From contig NZ_JAQRFI010000019.1 in NCBI RefSeq assembly GCF_028598805.1, forward strand, positions 1 to 64,000: a DNA stretch of 64,000 nt, read 5' to 3'. Shown here piece after piece: positions 1 through 9,075 of the stretch (positions are counted from its first letter, which is position 1; the number at the start of each line of letters is the position of its first letter). The stretch comes from Xenorhabdus yunnanensis. GTDB taxonomy: Bacteria > Pseudomonadota > Gammaproteobacteria > Enterobacterales > Enterobacteriaceae. A program made the position numbers and the translations under genes. Below the pieces are notes generated by a model. It was given only the letters and a program-made list of their open reading frames with translations. It ran no database searches and was not told the origin of the DNA.

Positions 1-144
1 CTCCAATTTAAATTCGGGGCTGAAACTTCTTTTCATCATGTCACCTGTTGAATTATCGAAGTGAGCATATCACCTCTATAACGGTGACCAAAATCATTGA
101 ACCACATCAATGATCACACTCATTATTGAACTCATTAATTCCCA

Positions 145-1093
145 CTATTGAGCTATTTTTAATACAACGACATTCTCATAATTACCCGACAATACATCTA
201 GTCGCTCACACCACTTTTTTAAGGCGTCTAGCTTCTCTGGTAGGTATTGGCTCTTATTATATATCGCCATGACGCCCGGTAAAATATGGCCTAAAAGCTG
301 ATCTACAATATGTGGAGCTACTTTCCATTCTGAACATTTAGATAACCTGATCTCTCGTGTTCGACAACCAAATACAAAAAAAATTTTCAATAAATTATTA
401 TAATAAGGTAGGTAAATATCTTCATTGATGGATTTCCATAATTGACCAAGTTCATTATCTTCTAAATACCGCTGGCCTTTATTTTGTTTTTTTCCTATAT
501 CCTGAATTGTTAAATCATCTAATACATGGCTAATTGCATACCTTCTTACCCGGCAAAAATTCAGGGCTTGCTTGCACAATTGAAGTATGCCACCAGAAGC
601 CACCGGAGCTTCTTTTTTCATTTTATCAAAGCATTGCAGCCAATATATTATTTCGCAGTCAGATAATGCCATTTCCCCAATGTGGGGATAAATATGCTTT
701 CCTAATTGACGAATGAGGCTATCAATATTTACTCGGTTTTCTCTGCCATAGTGTTCTATCCAATATTCGATAGCGTCTTTTACAGTGACTGGTTTTAATG
801 ATTCCTGCATCGTTAAATTAAATTGCAGCTTTGGATCTTTACCAGAGGCCAACCAGTTACGGCATTTGTCCCGTGTTTCACGAGCTTGTTTGAGGGGCAT
901 ATCAGGATAGCGCCCAATGGTAAGGCGGTTTAACTTTTTACCATCAAGTCGGTAGGTAAAAACCCAACTAATACCACCAGCTTTAGATGCTTTTGCACTT
1001 AATCCAGCACCATCGGCAAAAAATTCAATCTTGTTCCTTTCCGTGTAGGGTTTTAAGTTTTTTGTCACTGAGCTTGTTTAGTTCGGCAGCCAT
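145..1093 (-). pseudogene. Decayed P4-type tyrosine integrase
   Basis: A remnant of a phage/island tyrosine recombinase of the P4 integrase family. The N-terminal part has the DUF4102 arm-binding signature (ADGAGL, SWVFTYRLDGK, IGRYPDMPLKQAR). The first catalytic Arg is present in FGCRTREIR. After that the protein jumps directly to the C-terminal box with LLGH and the tyrosine context AIYNKSQYLP, so the stretch that should hold the catalytic Lys and the HxxR box is missing. The longest open frame gives 307 residues against about 400 for the family. The N terminus is also broken: an ATG at 1091-1093 starts MAAELNKLSDKKLKTLHG in another frame, which a one- or two-base indel near 1035-1042 would join to KIEFFADG. 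Two independent lesions make activity very unlikely. No tRNA gene or att site is visible beside it. Confidence 0.85.
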
Positions 1094-1380
1094 GATCACC
1101 CAATATATTTATACAAATGTTTATACGTAATGTGCTGCAAGAGTAGGAAAACGTCAATAAGCACTGGAACAATATACAGTTAATTGGATTATTAATTATT
1201 TGATTTTTATATAAAAATAATAAACATCGACAAACACCGAAACATGAAACTAATATATATTAGGTATATTCATTTCTGCTTTTATTTTGGTTAGTTATGA
1301 AGACCAGCAGTATACCTGTTAGTACCAACAAACGCATTTTCATATTGATTCCAAAATAAAATCAGTGATAATTAACGTTG

Positions 1381-1400
1381 ATTCAATTGCTTATTAAATA
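1381..1400. repeat. 20-bp direct repeat flanking ypeA (copy 1)
   Basis: The sequence attcaattgcttattaaata here recurs at 1831-1850 with a single mismatch, exactly 450 bases away. One copy lies just upstream of the ypeA start and the other covers its stop codon. The rest of the 319-base gap after the integrase remnant (1094-1412) is AT-rich and shows no other supported feature. Confidence 0.6.
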
Positions 1401-1412
1401 GGCTTACTAACT

Positions 1413-1835
1413 ATGGAAATTCGGGTATTTCGGCAAGACGACTTTGAAGCCGTTATCACACTTTGGGAACGTTGTGATTTGATTAACTCTGGTAATGATC
1501 CAGAAATAGATATTGAGCGTAAACTCACCCATGACGCTGATTTATTTCTGGTTGCTGAAATTGCGGGGGAAGTGGTTGGTACAGTGATGGGCGGCTATGA
1601 TGGGCATCGTGGTCATGCCTATTATCTGGGAGTTCATCCTGAATTCAGGGGTCGCGGAATAGCTAATGCGCTGATTTCCCGCCTTGAAAAAAAATTATTG
1701 GCAAGAGGTTGTCCAAATATTTTAATTCTGGTTCCAGAAGAGAATGATGCAACAATCTGTATGTGTGAAAAGATGGAATATGATTATTTAGGCCAAGAAA
1801 ATATGATGTTTAGCAAGCGCTTGATTATTGATTGA
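1413..1835 (+). CDS. ypeA: GNAT family acetyltransferase YpeA
   Basis: A 140-residue single-domain GNAT protein, the same length as E. coli YpeA and closely similar throughout ([18 protein letters not shown]-like start, [14 protein letters not shown]). The acetyl-CoA pyrophosphate loop is seen as [13 protein letters not shown] near residues 75-87, followed by the C-terminal strand region. The substrate is not known in the family. In E. coli ypeA lies next to yfeZ and yfeY; here yfeY is also close by, so the neighbourhood is ancestral, although yfeZ is replaced by an unrelated small gene on the other strand. The stop codon lies within copy 2 of a 20-bp direct repeat (1831-1850). Confidence 0.93.
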   Translation: MEIRVFRQDDFEAVITLWERCDLINSGNDPEIDIERKLTHDADLFLVAEIAGEVVGTVMGGYDGHRGHAYYLGVHPEFRGRGIANALISRLEKKLLARGCPNILILVPEENDATICMCEKMEYDYLGQENMMFSKRLIID

Positions 1836-1882
1836 ATTGCTTATTAAATATATAAACCATGAGATGGCTGAATAGTAATATG

Positions 1883-2152
1883 CTATTTGGCTATTGTTTT
1901 TTTTGCTATGGTCTTAATGTAATTGACCAGTTTTCTCATGTATCTGTTTTTTACAACAAGGCGATTTTCTAAAGTTACAGTTTTTTTCTTGCCCTTGTTA
2001 ATGTGATTAGTGTGAGGAGTCACTTTAATATCCCCTTTCTTATTTTTACATATCAAATAACATTGATATTTCTGTTTGGAATTGCTTTTCAATACAATCC
2101 AGTTAGACTCATTCTGGTAATCAATGTTTTTTGTATAATTAAAATCCAACAT
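1883..2152 (-). CDS. Small basic hypothetical protein
   Basis: An 89-residue, lysine- and asparagine-rich protein with no signal peptide or membrane segment and no family that I recognise. The start at 2152 is supported by a good ribosome binding site (AGGAG seven bases upstream on the minus strand). The C-terminal third is strongly basic (KKTVTLENRLVVKNRYMRKL, then IKTIAKKTIAK), ending in a near-repeat of TIAK. The gene is AT-rich and occupies the place where yfeZ sits in E. coli, facing away from yfeY, which suggests acquisition. It could be nucleic-acid binding because of its charge, but that is a guess. Confidence 0.5.
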   Translation of the reverse strand: MLDFNYTKNIDYQNESNWIVLKSNSKQKYQCYLICKNKKGDIKVTPHTNHINKGKKKTVTLENRLVVKNRYMRKLVNYIKTIAKKTIAK

Positions 2153-2352
2153 GATTTTTCTCCTGATTTGTATACCAAAATAATTGGTGGTGAAAATAAA
2201 ATGTTGCAGATAGATGGCAAATAATAGATAGAAATTTAATGCCTTTTAAGCATACCGTTTATTTTGTAAATAGATGCGCAACGCTTAATAAATAAGATTT
2301 TTTAAACGTGATTATGGTGTGTTTGTTTATGAGCGGTTGTGTATTCACAATT

Positions 2353-2379
2353 GAATGTTTTTTTGAAAATGTGGTCTGA
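2353..2379 (+). promoter_or_regulatory. Possible sigma-E promoter for yfeY
   Basis: GAATGTT at 2353-2359 and TCTGAT at 2374-2379, about 14 bases apart, resemble the sigma-E -35 (GGAACTT) and -10 (TCTGA) boxes. E. coli yfeY encodes an RpoE-regulated lipoprotein, so such a site is expected upstream of the start at 2427. The match to the -35 box is imperfect. Confidence 0.3.
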
Positions 2380-2426
2380 TAGACATTAAATGGTAGTTCC
2401 ACAGAGCTAATGGTAAGAAAATAGTG

Positions 2427-3108
2427 ATGAATAAAATTTTTGCATTTAAGTGTTCCAAGCATAACTATTTAAAACATAAGCATTTAAAATATAAAAGGAT
2501 GATGGCAGCGGCTAGCTTAATAAGCTGTTCCTTGTTGTTAACGGCCTGCGCTGGAACATTAAGAGCATCATGGCCCGCTGCCTTATCTCCTTTTAACTGG
2601 TTTGGCAGTTCCTTGAGTGTTTCTGAGCAGGGAATGGGGCAAATCAATAAACAAACAGATATGACTCAATCCGCGATCGAACAAAGTTTGGCGGAAAAAT
2701 ACCGTCTGCGTAGTGGCATGGAAATGCAGAATGGTAAGTTGGTAAGTGTGGTTCAGGGCATGGAAGATGGTAAGTGTGGTTCAGGGCATGGAAGATGGTC
2801 AGGTGAAACTGGAATTTCACGGTCTGGTCGATGGTAAAGTTAATCGTATTGACATATTGGATGACGGGATTAAAACAGTTTGGGGGACGAAAATAGGAAC
2901 CCCTTTCTCTGATCTGTATAAAAAGGCATTTGGGGAATGCCAGCGCTCTTATGATGTCACTACACAGCCTACCGTCGTTTGTACTGCTCCGCAAAGCCAG
3001 CACATCAGCTATGTTTTTACCGGAACTTGGGATGGCCCCGAAGGATTAATGCCTTCTGATGATGTTTTGAAGAATTGGAAAATTTCGCGTATTGTTTGGA
3101 AATCCTGA
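2427..3108 (+). pseudogene. yfeY: YfeY-like RpoE-regulated lipoprotein, frameshifted
   Basis: The N-terminal part (from ATG 2427) has a signal sequence ending in the lipobox LLLTACAG, so this is an outer- or inner-membrane lipoprotein. The frame runs to KLVSVVQGMEDG and then, because of a 28-bp tandem duplication (2741-2796), shifts and stops at 2837. The rest of the protein continues in another frame from the second copy of the duplication to 3108 (LEFHGLVDGKVNRIDILDDG, ending KISRIVWKS). Removing one 28-bp copy rejoins the two halves into one intact protein of about 217 residues. As written the gene yields only a short truncated lipoprotein. The lesion could be a recent mutation, a reversible switch or an assembly error. 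Confidence 0.85.
2741..2796 (+). repeat. 28-bp perfect tandem duplication in yfeY
   Basis: Two identical 28-base units, 2741-2768 and 2769-2796, lie head to tail. Since 28 is not a multiple of three, the second copy throws the reading frame. No mobile element is at the site, so replication slippage is the simplest origin. Confidence 0.95.
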
Positions 3109-3288
3109 TAAAATTCTAAAAAATGGTTTGATATCAAGTAAAAAAGTTTTTTTCTACACCTTATCGCTTTTCATCATTTCTCATAAAAATTCGGTATATA
3201 AAACATAGGATAGTAAACTACCTTGTTATAAAGATTCTGGATACAGTAAAGAAAGGGTTGTCAAATAGCGTGATGAGTAAGGTGTTGG

Positions 3289-4326
3289 ATGAAAATAATG
3301 GCAATAAAAAATAAATTATTGGGCAGAGTGGCTACCTTATTGCTTTTTGCCAGTCTCAACGCTTATAGCGCCAGCGCCTTGGCTGTCGAGCTGTTGAATA
3401 GTTCTTACGACATTGGGCGAGAACTATTCTCTAGCTTGAATTCTGAATTCAAAAAACAATGGAATGCGCAGAACCCGCAGGATAAATTGACCATCAAACA
3501 ATCACATGGAGGTTCATCTAAACAAGCGTTAGCCATTTTGCATGGATTGCGGGCTGATGTTGTTACTTATAACCAAGTCACTGATGTTCAGGTTTTGCAC
3601 GATCACAGCAATCTCATTCCCGCCAACTGGCAGCAGCGTTTGCCGAATAATAGCTCCCCTTATTATTCGACAATGGCTTTTCTGGTACGCAAAGGTAACC
3701 CCAAACACATCCAGACTTGGGAAGATTTAGTGCGAAATAATGTGAAGTTAATTTTCCCAAATCCCAAAACCTCAGGTAATGGACGCTATACCTATCTGGC
3801 TGCATGGGGCGCTTTTCAGCAAAAAAATCCGCATGATCCCGCTAAAGTTCGCCAACTGATGCTGAGTTTTTTACAGAATGTGGAAGTGTTTGATACCGGA
3901 GGTCGCGGGGCAACAACTTCCTTTATCGAGCGGGAAATAGGGGATGTGCTGATTAGCTTTGAATCTGAGGTCAACAACATTCGCAAACAGTATGGTGAAG
4001 ACAATTACCAAATCATTGTGCCTCCGGTGAATATTCTGGCTGAGTTCCCGGTGGCTTGGGTGGATAAAAATGTCCAGAAAAACGGTACTGAAGCGGCTGC
4101 CAAAGCGTATTTAAATTATCTGTATAGTCCGGCTGCCCAGCAAATTATCGCCAGCTTTAATTATCGTGTGATTGATCAAAATGTTATGAAAGAACAGAAA
4201 TCCCGTTTTCCTGCAACCAAACTGTTTCGCCTCGAAGAACAATTTGGTAGTTGGCCTCAAGTGATGAAAACTCACTTTAATACTGGTGGCACGCTCGATC
4301 AGTTGTTGATAGAAGGGCGTAAATAA
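3289..4326 (+). CDS. cysP: Thiosulfate/sulfate-binding periplasmic protein CysP
   Basis: A 345-residue periplasmic solute-binding protein that captures thiosulfate (and sulfate) and hands it to the CysTWA importer. A Sec signal peptide is visible (basic start, hydrophobic [16 protein letters not shown], cleavage around ASALA-VELL). The mature protein has the family blocks [38 protein letters not shown] and the C-terminal [10 protein letters not shown]. Its stop codon overlaps the cysT start by one base. Cysteine-regulon control by CysB is usual for this operon; I did not identify a convincing CysB site in the 180 bases upstream, which are AT-rich and must hold the promoter. Confidence 0.96.
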   Translation: MKIMAIKNKLLGRVATLLLFASLNAYSASALAVELLNSSYDIGRELFSSLNSEFKKQWNAQNPQDKLTIKQSHGGSSKQALAILHGLRADVVTYNQVTDVQVLHDHSNLIPANWQQRLPNNSSPYYSTMAFLVRKGNPKHIQTWEDLVRNNVKLIFPNPKTSGNGRYTYLAAWGAFQQKNPHDPAKVRQLMLSFLQNVEVFDTGGRGATTSFIEREIGDVLISFESEVNNIRKQYGEDNYQIIVPPVNILAEFPVAWVDKNVQKNGTEAAAKAYLNYLYSPAAQQIIASFNYRVIDQNVMKEQKSRFPATKLFRLEEQFGSWPQVMKTHFNTGGTLDQLLIEGRK

Positions 4327-5156
4327 TGTCGGTATTCAGCAAACGTGTTTTGCCCGGATTTGGGCTGAGTCTGGGCTATAGCTTATTTTATGTCTGCCTT
4401 ATTCTGCTGTTGCCATTAAGCGCTCTGGTCGTACAGCTTTCCAATATGACATGGGAGCAATATTGGCAGGTTATCATCAACCCGCAGGTTGTTGCTGCTT
4501 ACAAAGTGACATTGCTGGCCGCCGCAGTTGCCAGTTTTTTTAATATGGTTTTTGGCATGTTGCTGGCTTGGATATTAACGCGCTATCAATTTCCGGGACG
4601 CAGTTTACTTGATGGTTTGATGGATTTGCCATTTGCTTTACCGACAGCCGTTGCGGGTTTAACGCTGGCAACACTCTTTTCTGCGACCGGATGGTATGGT
4701 GCCTGGCTTGGCAACCTCGATATCAAAGTTGCTAATACTTGGCTGGGCATTGCAGTTGCGATGGCATTTACGAGCCTGCCTTTTGTTGTTCGCACTGTTC
4801 AGCCTGTTCTTGAAGAATTAGGCCCCGAATATGAGGAAGCAGCACAGACATTGGGAGCAAGTCGTTGGCAAACTTTTCAGCGGGTCATTTTACCTGAACT
4901 TTCGCCTGCATTAGTTGCCGGAACCGTACTCTCTTTTACGCGTAGTTTGGGGGAATTTGGTGCGGTGATTTTCATTGCGGGCAATATTGCCTGGCAAACT
5001 GAAGTCGCCTCTCTGATGATCTTTGTCCGCCTGCAAGAATTTGATTATCCGGCTGCCAGCGCGATCGCTTCGGTCATCCTTGCCGCGTCGTTATTATTGT
5101 TATTTAGCGTCAATATATTGCAAAGCCGCTTCGGTAAACGGATAGGAGGACATTGA
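4326..5156 (+). CDS. cysT: Sulfate/thiosulfate ABC permease CysT (CysU)
   Basis: A 276-residue inner-membrane permease with about six hydrophobic segments and the EAA loop that contacts the ATPase (EEAAQTLGASRWQTFQRV, followed by LPELSPALVAG, around residues 175-205). It pairs with CysW to form the channel of the sulfate/thiosulfate importer. Start ATG 4326 overlaps the cysP stop by one base (TAATG), and the stop overlaps the cysW start (TGATG), which indicates translational coupling. Length matches the E. coli protein. Confidence 0.96.
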   Translation: MSVFSKRVLPGFGLSLGYSLFYVCLILLLPLSALVVQLSNMTWEQYWQVIINPQVVAAYKVTLLAAAVASFFNMVFGMLLAWILTRYQFPGRSLLDGLMDLPFALPTAVAGLTLATLFSATGWYGAWLGNLDIKVANTWLGIAVAMAFTSLPFVVRTVQPVLEELGPEYEEAAQTLGASRWQTFQRVILPELSPALVAGTVLSFTRSLGEFGAVIFIAGNIAWQTEVASLMIFVRLQEFDYPAASAIASVILAASLLLLFSVNILQSRFGKRIGGH

Positions 5157-6034
5157 TGACTGGATTTTCCGAACATTCTGTTTCTGAACACCCGGTTTTT
5201 GGACATACAGTAGCACAACGTCCCTCCATCAATTGGGGAAAATGGTTACTGATCGGCATTGGCGTACTTTTTTCGGTTCTGCTGTTGGTCATACCGATAG
5301 CATGGATTTTCTTGACCGCCTTTTCCAAAGGAATCGACATGGTTGCCCAGAACCTTTTCGATCCCGATATGCTGCATGCTATCTGGTTGACCGTGATGAT
5401 TGCACTTATCACTGTTCCCCTCAATTTGGTTTTCGGGGTTACGACGGCATGGCTGGTGACACGTTTCCAATTCCCCGGCAGGCAATTATTGCTGACATTA
5501 ATTGATATTCCGTTTGCGGTTTCGCCAGTTGTGGCGGGACTACTTTATCTTCTGTTTTATGGTGACAAGGGTTGGTTAGGTAGTTGGCTAGGGAGCTATG
5601 ACATTCAATTGATGTTTTCATGGCCTGGCATGGTGCTGGTAACGGTATTTGTAACGTGTCCGTTTGTTGTTCGTGAATTGGTGCCGGTGATGTTAAGTCA
5701 AGGCAACCAAGAAGATGAAGCCGCCATATTATTGGGAGCATCTGGTTGGAAGATGTTCTGGCGCGTGACATTACCAAATATTCGCTGGGCATTGTTATAT
5801 GGAGTTGTTTTGACCAATGCCCGGGCGATTGGGGAATTTGGTGCTGTGTCTGTGGTGTCGGGGGCAATTCGCGGTGAAACCTATACGCTGCCTTTGCAGG
5901 TTGATCTGTTGTATCAAGATTACAACACGGTTGGCGCATTTACGGCCGCGGCCTTATTGGCGGTGATGGCGCTTATTACTCTGATTGTCAAAAGTGCATT
6001 GCAATGGCGTTTAAGCCGCCACAAGGGCAGTTAA
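5156..6034 (+). CDS. cysW: Sulfate/thiosulfate ABC permease CysW
   Basis: A 292-residue inner-membrane permease, the second half of the CysTW channel. Hydrophobic segments begin around residue 24 (WLLIGIGVLFSVLLLVIPIA). The EAA-type loop is EDEAAILLGASGWKMFWRV followed by LPNIRWALLYG. I chose ATG 5156, which overlaps the cysT stop by one base and has GGAGGA just upstream; an in-frame TTG at 5153 is less likely. Length matches E. coli CysW. Confidence 0.96.
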   Translation: MTGFSEHSVSEHPVFGHTVAQRPSINWGKWLLIGIGVLFSVLLLVIPIAWIFLTAFSKGIDMVAQNLFDPDMLHAIWLTVMIALITVPLNLVFGVTTAWLVTRFQFPGRQLLLTLIDIPFAVSPVVAGLLYLLFYGDKGWLGSWLGSYDIQLMFSWPGMVLVTVFVTCPFVVRELVPVMLSQGNQEDEAAILLGASGWKMFWRVTLPNIRWALLYGVVLTNARAIGEFGAVSVVSGAIRGETYTLPLQVDLLYQDYNTVGAFTAAALLAVMALITLIVKSALQWRLSRHKGS

Positions 6035-6044
6035 GGAGTGAGGT

Positions 6045-7133
6045 ATGAGTATTGAAATCAGTAATATCAGTAAATCTTTTGGTCGATCTCAGATACTGAA
6101 TGAAATTTCACTGGATATTGAATCCGGCGAGATGATAGCCCTGCTTGGCCCATCGGGTTCAGGAAAGACGACATTGTTGAGGATCATCGCGGGGCTTGAG
6201 CAGCAGAGTACAGGCCAATTGAAATTTCACGGGCAGGATGTCAGCCGATTACATGCAAAAGATCGGCGTGTCGGGTTTGTGTTCCAGCACTATGCCTTAT
6301 TTCGTCATATGACGGTATTTGATAACGTGGCTTTTGGCCTGTCAGTACTTCCCCGTCGCCAGCGTCCCGTCGCTGAAGTATTGCGTCGCAAGGTCATGAC
6401 ATTACTGGAGATGGTGCAACTTTCCCATTTGGCAGAACGTTATCCGTCGCAGCTTTCTGGTGGGCAAAAACAGCGTGTGGCATTAGCAAGGGCATTGGCC
6501 GTTGAGCCGCAGATCCTTTTATTGGATGAGCCTTTTGGCGCATTGGATGCACAGGTACGCACAGAATTGCGTCGTTGGCTGCGTCAGCTTCATGAAGAAT
6601 TGAAATTTACCAGTGTATTTGTCACCCATGATCAGGAAGAAGCAATGGAAGTGGCTGACAGGGTAGTGCTGATGAATCAGGGGCGCATTGAACAGGTCGG
6701 CACTCCTCAACAAGTATGGCATGAGCCGGAAAGCCGCTTCGTCCTTGAATTTATGGGTGAAATAAACAAACTGAATGGTGAAATTAAAGGTTCCCAACTC
6801 TGGATAGGCGGGAAAATTTTTCCATTGGATATCACCCCACTGCATCAAGGCAATGTTGATGTCTTTTTCCGCCCTTGGGATATGACATTGAGCACCAAGC
6901 AAACAGCTTCCTGTCCTTTGCCAGTGCAAATCGTGGAAGTCAATCCGCGCGGCCATTTTTCACTATTATCCGTTCAGCCGATAGGATGGGGTGATGAATA
7001 CTTGTCAGTGATTTGGCAGGAGGATTCATCCATTCCAGTCAGGGGAAATCGCTATTTTATTGGGGGTACAGGTGCTCGCTTATATGCAGGTGAGTTGTCA
7101 TTAAAGGTTTTGCAATTCGCTGAATCTGCCTGA
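6045..7133 (+). CDS. cysA: Sulfate/thiosulfate import ATP-binding protein CysA
   Basis: A 362-residue ABC ATPase that powers CysTW. Seen in order: Walker A (GPSGSGKTT near residue 35), the Q loop (FVFQHYALF), the ABC signature [16 protein letters not shown] (near 135), Walker [13 protein letters not shown], and the switch His in VTHDQEEAM. The C-terminal region after about residue 240 is the regulatory extension of this family. The ribosome binding site AAGGAG precedes ATG 6045, ten bases after cysW. Last gene of the cysPTWA transport set. Confidence 0.97.
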   Translation: MSIEISNISKSFGRSQILNEISLDIESGEMIALLGPSGSGKTTLLRIIAGLEQQSTGQLKFHGQDVSRLHAKDRRVGFVFQHYALFRHMTVFDNVAFGLSVLPRRQRPVAEVLRRKVMTLLEMVQLSHLAERYPSQLSGGQKQRVALARALAVEPQILLLDEPFGALDAQVRTELRRWLRQLHEELKFTSVFVTHDQEEAMEVADRVVLMNQGRIEQVGTPQQVWHEPESRFVLEFMGEINKLNGEIKGSQLWIGGKIFPLDITPLHQGNVDVFFRPWDMTLSTKQTASCPLPVQIVEVNPRGHFSLLSVQPIGWGDEYLSVIWQEDSSIPVRGNRYFIGGTGARLYAGELSLKVLQFAESA

Positions 7134-7145
7134 TTTAATTAATCT

Positions 7146-7195
7146 ATACCCAATGGATTTCAAGAGACGTTGCGGCGGCAAGGGAGCAGGGATTT
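7146..7195 (+). repeat. End of a dispersed palindromic intergenic repeat
   Basis: The stretch beginning TATACCCAATGGATTTCAAG matches, in inverse orientation, the right ends of repeats at 8179-8242 and 52978-53119. This copy shows one end plus about 25 bases (rich in GGCGGCAAGGGAGC, as in the inner part of the 53-kb copy). It fills much of the cysA-cysM gap. Confidence 0.6.
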
Positions 7196-7270
7196 TTTGC
7201 TTAATATCTTGCTACAGTTTCCTTAATATGATTATTTGATTATCCATTCTTATATAGATTAGGTAATGCT

Positions 7271-8152
7271 GTGGCAAGCTTGGAAGAATTTATAGGTAAT
7301 ACACCGCTGGTAAAATTACAGCGAATTACAGAAGGTGTTGATGCGGAAATTTGGGTGAAGCTGGAAGGCAATAACCCCGCGGGTTCCGTGAAAGACAGGG
7401 CTGCACTTTCAATGATCCAGCAAGCGGAATTGCGCGGAGAAATTGCTCCGGGCGATGTTCTGATCGAAGCAACGAGTGGCAATACCGGTATTGCACTGGC
7501 GATGATCGCGTCGGTAAAAGGATATCGCCTAAAATTATTGATGCCTGAAAATATGAGCCTTGAGAGACAGGCATCAATGCAGGCTTACGGCGCTGAATTA
7601 ATTTTGGTCAGTAAAGAATTGGGAATGGAAGGTGCTCGGGATCTGGCGCAAGAAATGGAGAAAAATGGAGAAGGAAAAGTTCTGGATCAATTTAATAATA
7701 CAGATAATTCACTGGCACACTTCAAGAGCACTGGTCCAGAAATCTGGCGGCAAACACAAGGGCGGATTACACATTTTGTTTCCAGCATGGGAACCACAGG
7801 CACAGTGACGGGTGTGAGCCGCTATCTGAAATCTCAGTCAGAAAAAGTGCAGGTTATCGGATTACAACCTACAGAAAATAGCCATATTCCCGGCATTCGC
7901 CGTTGGTCTCCGGCTTATATGCCCGGTATTTATCAGAAAGAGCTGGTGGATCAGATCCTGGATATTACCCAGACAGAAGCGGAAGCTACAATGCGTTTAT
8001 TGGCGCAAAAGGAAGGCATTTTCTGCGGTGTCAGTTCTGGTGGTGCCGTTTCCGGCGCATTACGCACTGCAGCCGAAAACCCGGGTTCAGTCATTGTAGC
8101 GATTATTTGTGATCGTGGTGACAGGTACTTATCGACTGGTGTATTTAATTAA
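7271..8152 (+). CDS. cysM: O-acetylserine sulfhydrylase B (CysM)
   Basis: A 293-residue PLP-dependent enzyme that makes cysteine (or S-sulfocysteine from thiosulfate) from O-acetylserine. The PLP lysine lies in NPAGSVKDRAAL (near residue 41), the phosphate-binding loop is [11 protein letters not shown], and the C-terminal ICDRGDRYLSTGVF is characteristic. The start is GTG 7271; no in-frame ATG is available. It is about ten residues shorter at the C terminus than E. coli CysM. It follows the thiosulfate importer, as in E. coli. Two copies of the dispersed repeat flank it (7146-7195 and 8179-8242). Confidence 0.95.
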   Translation: MASLEEFIGNTPLVKLQRITEGVDAEIWVKLEGNNPAGSVKDRAALSMIQQAELRGEIAPGDVLIEATSGNTGIALAMIASVKGYRLKLLMPENMSLERQASMQAYGAELILVSKELGMEGARDLAQEMEKNGEGKVLDQFNNTDNSLAHFKSTGPEIWRQTQGRITHFVSSMGTTGTVTGVSRYLKSQSEKVQVIGLQPTENSHIPGIRRWSPAYMPGIYQKELVDQILDITQTEAEATMRLLAQKEGIFCGVSSGGAVSGALRTAAENPGSVIVAIICDRGDRYLSTGVFN

Positions 8153-8178
8153 TTCGACTCCTTCTCACCTGTTATCTC

Positions 8179-8242
8179 TCCTTTCATGTTTCAAGCTGTA
8201 GTTTTGTTGGTGGAGCTATGGCTTGAAATCCATTGGGTATAT
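8179..8242. repeat. Short copy of the dispersed palindromic repeat
   Basis: Ends TTTCAAGC near 8193 and GCTTGAAATCCATTGGGTATA at about 8222-8242 are inverse complements in outline, enclosing a short middle. The right end is the inverse complement of the 7146 copy. About 64 bases long, close to the size of the copy at 53172-53234. Confidence 0.6.
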
Positions 8243-8823
8243 TAGCAATATATTAAAAAACTGCTCTATTCAAAAACTGTTCTATTCAAAAACGCTCAAT
8301 TAAAAATGCGACCAAGAGATTACACGATAAGGTAATGTTTCTAACATATAATTTTATTGACGGTTTTATTATAAGTTAATGTAGGTTTGTTTAAGATTTA
8401 ATGGAGGTGTTGCATTAATTATATTTCTTGATTGATTGACTATTCAATAGAGTGATTTTTAATATTATTCCTTATTTTGTCTTTATATTAAAAAGTTATT
8501 TATATATTATATGAATTTTATTTATGGCTCCAGCTAAAAAATGGAAAAAACGATTGTAAAAGGAATATTATTCTTCGAAACGTTTTCTTGAACTTCAATA
8601 GCTATCTTCTTACTAAGAATAATTTAAGTAATATTTTATATTATGGAAAAAGAGATAGATTGTTATTAATCTCCGTTTAATTATTTATTTTACTAGATGT
8701 ATATCTTAAATTTTTATTATTTTTTGGCGATAACACTCCTGTGCGGTAGCTATTGTATAAATCGTCCAGATAAATATTACAAACAAAAAACCAATGAAAT
8801 TAAGCCGGTAGAGGGAAGTCGTG
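8243..8823 (+). promoter_or_regulatory. AT-rich leader upstream of the biosynthetic cluster
   Basis: About 580 very AT-rich bases with no supported gene. They contain a 16-bp tandem repeat (8261-8276 and 8277-8292, with a degenerate third unit). The promoter of the 8824-50087 cluster must lie here. Such AT-rich leaders are typical H-NS targets, but I see no defined operator. The last bases hold AGAGGGA, the probable ribosome binding site for the carrier protein gene. Confidence 0.4.
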
Positions 8824-9075
8824 ATGAATGTATCTGAGCGTAATAAATTAGTGTCTGAATATCTCGGTAAACTTTCTGGTAAGCAGGATTTAGGTGATAC
8901 CGTTAATATTTTCGAAACAGGCTTGGTTAACTCTCTGGCTGCAATCCAACTCATTTCCTTTCTAGAAAAAAACTTCAAAATTAAGGTCGAAATTGATGAT
9001 CTCGACAATGCCAATTTTTCTAGTATTCAAGCTGTCTGCGATTTTTTAGATAAAAAGGTGGTGGCAAATGTTTAA
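8824..9075 (+). CDS. Acyl carrier protein for aminomalonyl-ACP
   Basis: An 83-residue stand-alone carrier protein. The phosphopantetheine serine lies in ETGLVNSLAAIQLI (around residue 40); GLVNSL in place of GGDSL is typical of carriers that hold methoxy-, hydroxy- or aminomalonyl units (FkbJ, ZmaD/ZmaH, ClbE types). It is expected to carry serine loaded by the A-domain protein at 10295 and to be oxidised on the carrier to aminomalonyl-ACP. I chose ATG 8824; GTG 8821 directly before it is also possible. Its 3' end overlaps the dehydrogenase gene by eight bases, so the two are co-translated. Confidence 0.88.
   Translation: MNVSERNKLVSEYLGKLSGKQDLGDTVNIFETGLVNSLAAIQLISFLEKNFKIKVEIDDLDNANFSSIQAVCDFLDKKVVANV

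Noticed and set aside
5439-5939. Long antisense open frame opposite cysW
   Set aside because: It is the shadow of a conserved permease gene, with a composition unlike a protein and no start signal.
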